5,191 nt of DNA, taken from NCBI GenBank assembly GCA_018668195.1, contig JABITU010000024.1, positions 1 through 5,191 of the forward strand. Direction: 5' to 3'. Positions within the stretch are counted from its first letter, which is position 1. The number at the start of each line of letters is the position of its first letter. The position numbers were made by a program, and so were the translations under genes. The notes beneath the pieces were generated by a model. The model ran no database searches and was not told the DNA's origin. It saw nothing but the letters and a program-made list of their open reading frames with translations. Shown here in pieces: positions 1 through 5,191 of the stretch. Source of the DNA: Tateyamaria sp. GTDB taxonomy: Bacteria; Pseudomonadota; Alphaproteobacteria; Rhodobacterales; Rhodobacteraceae.

Positions 1-162
1 AAGTAACGAAAGGGAGACTGTTCTGTCATCCATAGATGCTACAAAGCAGCCCTGCCCGCTTCAAGCTAGTTTAATCTGACAATACCGGATTACTTCTTCT
101 ACAAGTTGATCCACCTTAACTACTGGTCCGAAATCCCGCGACCACCTCGTGATGTGCAGCTC
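1..162. other. Non-coding or unassigned stretch downstream of glpK
   Basis: Apart from the hairpin at 124-144, I recognise no gene here. On the minus strand two overlapping ATG codons in different frames (31-33 and 27-29) open short frames that run off the left edge. They begin MDDRTVSLSLL and MTEQSPFRY. Neither has a clear Shine-Dalgarno at normal spacing and both are too short to judge. On the plus strand an open frame from base 2 ends at a TGA at 77-79; it could be the tail of a convergent gene, but nothing in it is recognisable. Confidence 0.5.
124..144 (-). other. Small hairpin downstream of glpK
   Basis: TGGTC (124-128) and GACCA (140-144) pair perfectly. Two further CG/CG pairs inside, past a one-base bulge, leave a six-base loop. 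In the transcript the hairpin starts 18 bases after the glpK stop. No U-run follows the stem, so it does not qualify as a classical Rho-independent terminator. It may protect the mRNA 3' end or be chance. Confidence 0.3.
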
Positions 163-1650
163 TCAAAAACTCATGGTTGCCTGAACAGCTTTTTTCCAGG
201 ACGCGTATTTTGCTGCGCGTTGAGCATCTTCCATGGTTGGCGTAAACTGGGTTTCTCGCGTCCAAGAGTCGGAAAAAGACTGTTGATCAGGGTAGGTCCC
301 AGCGTACATTCCTGCGAGCCACGCCACACCAAGGGCTGTGGTTTCATGTATCACCGATCTGTCCACCGGCGCTGAAATGATATCGGATAGAAACTGCATC
401 GCCCAATCATTGGCGGACATACCACCGTCTACCCTCAACGTCGGCTGCACCCCCGTCACTTGCCAATCTGCTGCCATGGCATTCAGTAAATCGCGCGTTT
501 GATAGCCGACGCTCTCAAGGGCTGCTTTGGCCATTTCAGCGGGGCCAGTTGCACGAGTTAACCCAAAGGCAGCCCCGCGACTGTCCGGATTCCAATAGGG
601 CGCACCTAACCCGACGAAAGCGGGCACAAGAATGACGTTCTGGGAAGGGTCGGCCGCTTCGGCCAAAGCTTGGGTTTGGGCGGCAGTATCAATGATATGC
701 AGCCCATCGCGCAACCATTGTACCGCAGCGCCCGCGACAAATATCGAACCTTCCAGCGCATAGGTAGGCTGTCCCTGCAGTTGATAGGCAATCGTGGTCA
801 ACAACCTGTTCTTGGAGACCACCGGCGTGGCCCCTGTGTTCAGCAAGGCAAAGCAGCCTGTACCATAAGTTGATTTCAACATGCCGGGCTCAAAACACGC
901 CTGGCCGATTGTTGCGGCTTGCTGGTCTCCGGCGACCCCGCAAATAGCGATTTCAGCTCCCAGAATATCCGACCGCGTCTGGCCAAAATCAGCCGCACAG
1001 TCTTTAACTTCGGGGAGCATCGCGAGAGGGATGTCGAGCAGCGCGCAGATCGTCGCACTCCATCTACCCTTACGAATATCATACAGCATGGTTCGCGCCG
1101 CGTTTGTTGCATCGGTGGCATGAACTCTCCCGCCCGTGAGCTGCCAGATCAGGTAGCTGTCGACTGTCCCGAACAAGAGCTCTCCGTTTGCCGCGCGGAG
1201 CCGTGCACCTTCAACGTGATCAAGTATCCATTTCAGCTTCGTGCCTGAAAAATACGGATCAACCAGAAGACCTGTGCGCTCAGATATCATCGCCTCATGC
1301 CCGCCGGTGCGTAACGCGCGGCATTGATCCGCTGTGCGGCGATCCTGCCAAACGATGGCGTTGTGGATGGGAACGCCAGTTGTTTTATCCCAAACAATGA
1401 CGGTTTCACGCTGGTTGGTGATCCCGATTGCGGCGATTTGCAATGCCGTTATCCCTGCCGCTTCAATCGTTGTGCGGCAGGTTGCCACCGTCGTATTCCA
1501 CAAATCAGCAGGATCATGCTCCACCCAGCCCGATTGGGGAAAATGCTGTGGGAACTCTTCTTGCGCGCTGGCGACCTGCGCCATTTCACCGTCAAATAAG
1601 ATTGCACGCGTCGATGTTGTTCCTTGGTCGATTGCAAGAACATAGCTCAT
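163..1650 (-). CDS. glpK: Glycerol kinase GlpK
   Basis: A 495-residue cytoplasmic FGGY-family sugar kinase that uses ATP to phosphorylate glycerol to sn-glycerol 3-phosphate, the substrate of the adjacent GlpD. Domain I opens with the phosphate-binding loop [11 protein letters not shown] (6-16). Glycerol-contact residues of the E. coli enzyme are conserved: Arg81-Glu82 in NQRET, Tyr133 in YFSGTKLKW (which fits the first FGGY signature), and Asp242-Gln243 in AGDQQAA. ATP-site elements are YGTGCF (262-267), [10 protein letters not shown] (406-415) and [12 protein letters not shown] (436-447). Length is close to the 502 residues of E. coli GlpK. The ATG is supported by GAGGA six bases upstream. 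The loop matching the E. coli fructose-1,6-bisphosphate site (GGTR, Arg236) reads LGAE here, so that control is probably lost. Residues 471-479, matching the E. coli IIA-Glc contact helix, also differ. It is the last gene of the visible run. Confidence 0.98.
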   Translation of the reverse strand: MSYVLAIDQGTTSTRAILFDGEMAQVASAQEEFPQHFPQSGWVEHDPADLWNTTVATCRTTIEAAGITALQIAAIGITNQRETVIVWDKTTGVPIHNAIVWQDRRTADQCRALRTGGHEAMISERTGLLVDPYFSGTKLKWILDHVEGARLRAANGELLFGTVDSYLIWQLTGGRVHATDATNAARTMLYDIRKGRWSATICALLDIPLAMLPEVKDCAADFGQTRSDILGAEIAICGVAGDQQAATIGQACFEPGMLKSTYGTGCFALLNTGATPVVSKNRLLTTIAYQLQGQPTYALEGSIFVAGAAVQWLRDGLHIIDTAAQTQALAEAADPSQNVILVPAFVGLGAPYWNPDSRGAAFGLTRATGPAEMAKAALESVGYQTRDLLNAMAADWQVTGVQPTLRVDGGMSANDWAMQFLSDIISAPVDRSVIHETTALGVAWLAGMYAGTYPDQQSFSDSWTRETQFTPTMEDAQRAAKYASWKKAVQATMSF

Positions 1651-1656
1651 GAAAAA

Positions 1657-1661
1657 TCCTC
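1657..1661 (-). promoter_or_regulatory. Ribosome binding site of glpK
   Basis: On the minus strand GAGGA is followed by six bases and the ATG at 1648-1650. This is good anti-Shine-Dalgarno complementarity and spacing, and it fixes the glpK start. It also means glpK can initiate independently of glpD translation. Confidence 0.75.
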
Positions 1662-1690
1662 ATATTTCCCTAAGACCGGCTGTGAAATAT
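1662..1690 (-). repeat. 7-bp inverted repeat in the glpD-glpK gap
   Basis: ATATTTC at 1662-1668 and GAAATAT at 1684-1690 form a perfect inverted repeat around a 15-base spacer. In the minus-strand transcript this could fold as an AU-rich stem whose 3' arm ends at the base just before the glpK Shine-Dalgarno. There is no U-tract after it, so it is not a standard terminator. It could be a weak translation-control hairpin, a protein-binding dyad or chance in an AT-rich gap. The arms are short and the fold would be weak. Confidence 0.4.
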
Positions 1691-1696
1691 CTGACA

Positions 1697-3298
1697 TCAG
1701 ACCTCTCTTTGCGCTGTCATCCAATCATCCAGCGCGGCAATTTCAACCATGGTCATGCGCAAACCCAGCTTGGAGCGGCGCCAGACAATATCTTCTGCGG
1801 TGCGCGCAAACTCGTTTTCAACCAGCCATGCGACCTCACGCTCCGTCAGATCGGCTCCAAAGCTCTGACCCAGATCAGATCCGGTTTTTGCATTGCCAAG
1901 AACGTCGAACGCGTCCAGCCCGTAGGCCTTGATCATACGGTTACACCAGCGTTGCGTTAAAAAGGGATACTGCTCCAGCAGTCGCACTTTTAATGCAGGG
2001 ACACCATCAACCGGAAAATTCCCGCCGGGCATCGCCACGCCTGCTGTCCACGGCTGTCCTGCATCCGGAAAAAACGGGACGATCTTTGCCAGCGCGGCCT
2101 CGGCGAGCTTCCGGTAGGTGGTGATTTTTCCGCCAAAGACATTCAAGATCGGTGCGCCAGCTGTCTCATTCACGCTCAGTACATAATCGCGGGTGGCTGC
2201 GGTTGCTGATGTTGCACCATCGTCATAGAGCGGGCGCACACCGGAGTACGTCCAGACGATATCATTCTTCGTGATGGGTCTTTTCAAATACTTCGATACA
2301 AAATCAATAAGGTATGACTGTTCTTCAGGTGTACATAAGGGTTCTTGGGAAACATCGTCATGCGCGGCATCGGTGGTCCCGATCAGGGTAAAATCCGTCT
2401 CATAGGGAATCGTGAAAACAATCCGGCCGTCTTCGCCTTGAAAGAAATAGCATTTATCGTGGTCATATAGTTTGGGGGTCACGATGTGACTGCCCCGCAC
2501 CAAACGGACGCCTTGAGTTGAATTAATTCGGACAGTATTTCGGATGATATCCTCAACCCAAGGACCACCAGCATTGACCAGCATACGCGCGCTGACGACA
2601 CGGGGTGCGCTGCCGTCAGACGGTTCAAGCGTGATCTGCCAAATTCCATTCACCTGCTGGGCTGAAACAACCTTGGTGCGCACACTGATCCGCGCGCCCC
2701 GCGCTTCGGCATCGCGCGCATTCAGAACGACCAGCCGACTGTCTTCGATCCAGCAGTCAGAATATTCATACGCGCGCTTAAACCGATCTTGCAAGGGAAT
2801 GCCCTCGGGCGCTTCGGCCAGTTTAAGCGATGTTGTCCCTTTGAGAATTTGCCGACCACCGAGGTTATCATAAAGAAATAATCCAAACCGGATCAGCCAC
2901 GCAGGGCGGCGGCCCTTCATCCAAGGCATCACGATACTCAGTAGTTTTGACGTAGGCGTATCGCCTTCAAATCGCATGTCTTTGTGGTAGGGTAGCACAA
3001 AGCGCATCGGCCATGAAATATGTGGCATCGCTTTGAGCAACACTTCGCGCTCAATCAAGGCACTTCGGACTAGGCCGATTTCCCAATACTCAAGATAGCG
3101 TAACCCGCCGTGGAACAGCTTTGTTGACGCTGATGATGTGGCTGATGCCAGATCATTCATTTCTGCCAACTCTACGCTCAACCCGCGGCCTGCCGCGTCA
3201 CGCGCAATGCCGCACCCGTTGATGCCACCACCAATGACAAACAAATCAACAATGCCTGCGTTATCCAGCTGATCCAACTTGGGCCTACGTGCCGTCAT
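1697..3298 (-). CDS. glpD: Aerobic FAD-dependent glycerol-3-phosphate dehydrogenase GlpD
   Basis: A 533-residue flavoprotein that oxidises sn-glycerol 3-phosphate to dihydroxyacetone phosphate and reduces membrane quinone; it acts on the inner face of the cytoplasmic membrane. Both family signatures are present: the FAD-binding IGGGINGCGIARDAAGRG at residues 22-39 and GGKITTYRKLA at 389-399. Also visible are the STKLFHGGLRYLE substrate/FAD segment (58-70), RGSH (268-271), IPYETDFTLIGTTD (297-310) and YSGVRPL (351-357), whose Arg matches the substrate-phosphate-binding Arg of E. coli GlpD. The C-terminal helical domain ends with WRRSKLGLR (506-514). Length is slightly above the 501 residues of E. 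coli GlpD, partly from about 17 residues before the Rossmann strand. The ATG directly follows the stop of the Na/Pi gene, with an AGTAGG ribosome-site candidate (3308-3313) inside that gene's last codons. glpK follows after 46 bp. No frameshift or missing key motif was seen. Confidence 0.97.
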   Translation of the reverse strand: MTARRPKLDQLDNAGIVDLFVIGGGINGCGIARDAAGRGLSVELAEMNDLASATSSASTKLFHGGLRYLEYWEIGLVRSALIEREVLLKAMPHISWPMRFVLPYHKDMRFEGDTPTSKLLSIVMPWMKGRRPAWLIRFGLFLYDNLGGRQILKGTTSLKLAEAPEGIPLQDRFKRAYEYSDCWIEDSRLVVLNARDAEARGARISVRTKVVSAQQVNGIWQITLEPSDGSAPRVVSARMLVNAGGPWVEDIIRNTVRINSTQGVRLVRGSHIVTPKLYDHDKCYFFQGEDGRIVFTIPYETDFTLIGTTDAAHDDVSQEPLCTPEEQSYLIDFVSKYLKRPITKNDIVWTYSGVRPLYDDGATSATAATRDYVLSVNETAGAPILNVFGGKITTYRKLAEAALAKIVPFFPDAGQPWTAGVAMPGGNFPVDGVPALKVRLLEQYPFLTQRWCNRMIKAYGLDAFDVLGNAKTGSDLGQSFGADLTEREVAWLVENEFARTAEDIVWRRSKLGLRMTMVEIAALDDWMTAQREV

Positions 3299-4951
3299 TT
3301 ATGCCAACCTACTTTTCAATAAGTCACCAGATTTTAGCAGGATGGGATACCCCACCATTGAAAATGCCGTATTAACCTGCTTCAGAGCGCGCAAGGTTTC
3401 TTGGTGAATGTTGCTGGTTTCGATACTTTCGGCCAAACCTTCGCGTAGGCGGCCGATGTGATTGCGCTGTAATTTCTGTTCAACCTTACGGACCTTTTCC
3501 TTTGCTGCGACAAGCTCGCGGGCCTCGGCGGGATTCTGGTTCATCATGACGTTCAGCGCCAATTGAACGTTGTTTTGAACCCGGTCGGAAAAGTCGCCAA
3601 TTTCGATTCGACCTTTGGGGGAAAACTGAAGCTTCTGCGCATCGAGCCGTTTGGCCAGTTCCAGCATGACTCTGGCAATCGCATCAGACGCAGAATCAAG
3701 GCTCGATGAAATCGACGCAAGCTCCATTGATCGACGGCCAAGTTCTTCATCCAGCCCCGTCTGACCCAGCTTCGCCAGGTAAAGCTTCACATCAAGATGA
3801 ATCTGTTTGATCGTAACGTCTTGATCGCGGATCGTTTTCGCAGCGGCAGTGTTCCAAGTGTCATAAAGCGGTTCGACCGAAATCAGCATATGTTCGATTT
3901 TCTGGCCCATCCCGAGCAGCTCTCGCGCTGCACAATCGAGACCACGCTGGGGCCGTTCCAACGCGTTCGGATCGAGAGCCGAGACCGCCGCAAGGGAGGT
4001 ATCCTCAGAAACCTTGTCCGGCATCAGGCGCGTCAGCAAAGATGTCAGCACGCCGACAAAGGGTAAGGCGATGACAGCCAGCACCAGATTAAATACAAGA
4101 TGTGAATTGATCGATTGGCGCGCCGGTGTCGTCCCCAAACGGTCCAGCAGATCGGGCGTCGCAGATATCAAAAAGGTTACCAAAATCGCTCCACCGCCAC
4201 GCAAAACAAGGTTTGCAACGATCATGCGGCGCGATGACAGTGGGGCCGACAACGTGAGAACGTAGGCAATGAGCGCACCGCCCAGATTTGCGCCAAGGAT
4301 CATGGCGACGGCTGCTGGAACTGGCAAAACGGCCTGTGCAGCCAATGTGACGAACAACAGCACCGCCGCGACGCTGGAATGCACGACCCACGCAAATCCC
4401 GCACCCAAAACAAATGCTGTCAGTAAATCACAGCCAAGATAGGCCATGACAGTCTGTGTTCCTGGATTAGCCACCAAAGGCCCGGTCGCCGCACGGATCA
4501 TATCCAAAGACACAAAAATCAAGGCAAGCCCGATCAGAATGCGGCCAACTTGGCGATTGCTACCACTTGAACGTTGAAAGATGGCAACCCCGATCAACAA
4601 CAATATCGGAATCAGGATCGGCTGACGCACCATCAAAAGCTGCGTCACAACCGCTGACCCAACGTCTGCGCCCAGCAGGATCGCCAGACCAACAGCCGTC
4701 GCAAGCCCGCCTTTGGCCACAAAATTGGACACCAATACCGCCACCGCAGTTGAGCTTTGTAGGAACACTGCGGCCGCCATCCCAGTGGCTGCTGCCAGCA
4801 AACGGTTTTTGGCAGAATGGCGCAACCAGAACCGCAAGGGTGCTGCAAAGCCTCGCTCGACACCGGTACGGACAAGCCGCACAGCCCAGATCAGCAGCGC
4901 TGCTGCACCGGCTATTTGAATCAGGAATTGAATTAGATGTGGGTCTTCCAC
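3299..4951 (-). CDS. Na/Pi cotransporter family protein with C-terminal PhoU-like domain
   Basis: A 550-residue inner-membrane protein of the NptA/YjbB (COG1283-like) family, which moves inorganic phosphate with sodium. Residues about 1-308 are hydrophobic, with roughly eight to nine membrane segments. They contain the family's inverted repeat: the first half has FLQSSTAVAVL (63-73) followed by LLGADVGSAV (92-101), and the second has VVHSSVAAVLL (189-199) followed by ILGANLGGAL (218-227). The second copy has His in place of the Gln of the usual QSS motif. Residues about 325-545 are soluble and helical with many charged residues, like the PhoU domain in YjbB. The start is GTG at 4949-4951. An in-frame TGA lies six codons upstream (4967-4969) with no other start codon between, so this start is well constrained. 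A weak purine-rich ribosome site sits 8 nt before it. The upstream phosphodiesterase ends 28 bp away, and the stop abuts glpD, so all are probably co-transcribed. E. coli YjbB is reported to export phosphate, so import cannot be assumed. Confidence 0.9.
   Translation of the reverse strand: MEDPHLIQFLIQIAGAAALLIWAVRLVRTGVERGFAAPLRFWLRHSAKNRLLAAATGMAAAVFLQSSTAVAVLVSNFVAKGGLATAVGLAILLGADVGSAVVTQLLMVRQPILIPILLLIGVAIFQRSSGSNRQVGRILIGLALIFVSLDMIRAATGPLVANPGTQTVMAYLGCDLLTAFVLGAGFAWVVHSSVAAVLLFVTLAAQAVLPVPAAVAMILGANLGGALIAYVLTLSAPLSSRRMIVANLVLRGGGAILVTFLISATPDLLDRLGTTPARQSINSHLVFNLVLAVIALPFVGVLTSLLTRLMPDKVSEDTSLAAVSALDPNALERPQRGLDCAARELLGMGQKIEHMLISVEPLYDTWNTAAAKTIRDQDVTIKQIHLDVKLYLAKLGQTGLDEELGRRSMELASISSSLDSASDAIARVMLELAKRLDAQKLQFSPKGRIEIGDFSDRVQNNVQLALNVMMNQNPAEARELVAAKEKVRKVEQKLQRNHIGRLREGLAESIETSNIHQETLRALKQVNTAFSMVGYPILLKSGDLLKSRLA
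3308..3313 (-). promoter_or_regulatory. Probable ribosome binding site of glpD within the end of the Na/Pi gene
   Basis: On the minus strand AGTAGG lies in the Ser and Arg codons near the end of the transporter gene, nine bases before the glpD ATG. Because the transporter stop and the glpD start are directly joined, re-initiation by the same ribosomes is plausible and could matter more than this site. Confidence 0.45.
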
Positions 4952-4959
4952 AGGCCACG

Positions 4960-4966
4960 CTTTCTT
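4960..4966 (-). promoter_or_regulatory. Weak ribosome binding site before the GTG start of the Na/Pi gene
   Basis: On the minus strand AAGAAAG is followed by eight bases and GTG. Complementarity to the anti-Shine-Dalgarno is poor, and the start codon is GTG. Both suggest modest initiation, possibly helped by ribosomes terminating at the phosphodiesterase stop (4980-4982), 28 bp upstream. Confidence 0.4.
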
Positions 4967-4979
4967 TCAGAGAAATAGG

Positions 4980-5191
4980 TTAGAACGGAAATGGGCCGGG
5001 ACCGGCATCAGGTCCGATCCGAATGGTTTGAAAACCGCCCTCCCAAGTGTGCAACAGGCACCCGTCCTCAAGGGTCATAAACCCCACAGGGGCGTCAGTG
5101 CGGCGATCATAGGCGAAAGTACTACACGGGGATGGCGCGGAAATTGCGATATGCCCTCCCACTTCCGAAACCATCATAGAATGGATATGAC
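4980..5191 (-). CDS. Metallophosphoesterase/phosphodiesterase (GpdQ/CpdA-like), C-terminal part only
   Basis: This is the 3' end of a gene that enters from the right edge; 69 complete codons and a TAA stop are visible. The frame stays open to the edge, so the Met-Met at 5172-5177 is internal and not a start. The first visible residues are His-Ile-His-Ser, preceded by a cut codon ending in GT, which fits Gly. Gly-His-x-His is the last metal-ligand motif of class III (Icc/CpdA/GpdQ) metallophosphoesterases, where both histidines bind the dinuclear metal centre. The following tail, with SAPSPCSTFAYD, then GFM, a short LLHTW strand and a final GPGPFPF, resembles the C-terminal beta region I recall from Rhodobacteraceae phosphodiesterases. 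These enzymes cleave cyclic nucleotides or glycerophosphodiesters. The substrate cannot be decided here, but neighbouring glpD and glpK favour glycerophosphodiesters. The N-terminal DxH, GD and GNH motifs lie outside the window, as would any signal peptide. Confidence 0.72.
   Translation of the reverse strand, partial: HIHSMMVSEVGGHIAISAPSPCSTFAYDRRTDAPVGFMTLEDGCLLHTWEGGFQTIRIGPDAGPGPFPF

Noticed and set aside
34..76. Rho-independent terminator around the GC-rich stretch downstream of glpK
   Set aside because: Only a short imperfect AAGC/GCTT pairing with a long loop is possible and no U-run follows, so no terminator is called.
106..375. Plus-strand open frame of 89 codons overlapping the glpK 3' end
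   Set aside because: Most of it is antisense to the conserved C-terminal part of GlpK; the composition is implausible and there is no supporting ribosome site.
2544..2873. Plus-strand open frame of 109 codons opposite glpD
   Set aside because: It is antisense to a conserved part of GlpD and has no recognisable motif; the frame is kept open by the codon bias of glpD.
4089..4391. Alternative minus-strand frame of 100 codons inside the Na/Pi gene
   Set aside because: It overlaps the second transporter repeat in another frame, has Arg/Cys-rich composition and no family resemblance.
4567..4983. Plus-strand open frame of 138 codons opposite the N-terminal half of the Na/Pi gene
   Set aside because: It lies antisense to a well-supported membrane protein, has low-complexity Pro/Ser/Arg-rich composition and no recognisable domain; it is a shadow frame.
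5172..5177. Met-Met as the start of a small 65-residue protein
   Set aside because: The frame is open upstream to the window edge and the preceding His-x-His fits the metallophosphoesterase metal motif, so these methionines are internal.

Overview
This window carries a co-directional minus-strand gene cluster, read from high to low coordinates. The order is the 3' end of a metallophosphoesterase/phosphodiesterase gene, a complete Na+/phosphate cotransporter-family gene, glpD (FAD-dependent glycerol-3-phosphate dehydrogenase) and glpK (glycerol kinase). It is bacterial and most likely alphaproteobacterial. The style of the proteins, especially the phosphodiesterase tail and the GlpD and Na/Pi sequences, resembles the Rhodobacteraceae/Roseobacter group. 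That placement rests on remembered family resemblance, not on a search.

Layout: 4980-5191 holds the last 69 codons of the phosphodiesterase, including the HxH of its final metal-binding motif. A 28-bp gap leads to the GTG start of the transporter (3299-4951). The transporter stop codon directly abuts the glpD start (TAAATG, no spacer), and glpD occupies 1697-3298. A 46-bp gap follows, containing a 7-bp inverted repeat that ends at the glpK Shine-Dalgarno. glpK occupies 163-1650. The 162 bases downstream of glpK contain a small hairpin but no convincing U-tract terminator. They also hold two very weak candidate starts for a further minus-strand gene that would run off the window.

The genes make biochemical sense together. 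GlpK makes sn-glycerol 3-phosphate from glycerol, and GlpD oxidises it to dihydroxyacetone phosphate, passing electrons to the membrane quinone pool. A GpdQ/CpdA-type phosphodiesterase could supply glycerol 3-phosphate from glycerophosphodiesters. The Na/Pi-family carrier with a PhoU-like tail would then balance the phosphate brought in or set free. The first two assignments are strong. The phosphodiesterase substrate and the direction of phosphate transport are inference. No operon promoter is visible, so it probably lies beyond the right edge. Nothing resembling a mobile element, CRISPR array, tRNA or rRNA was seen. The window is mainly ordinary metabolism, and the points of interest are the gene combination and several departures from the E. 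coli models.
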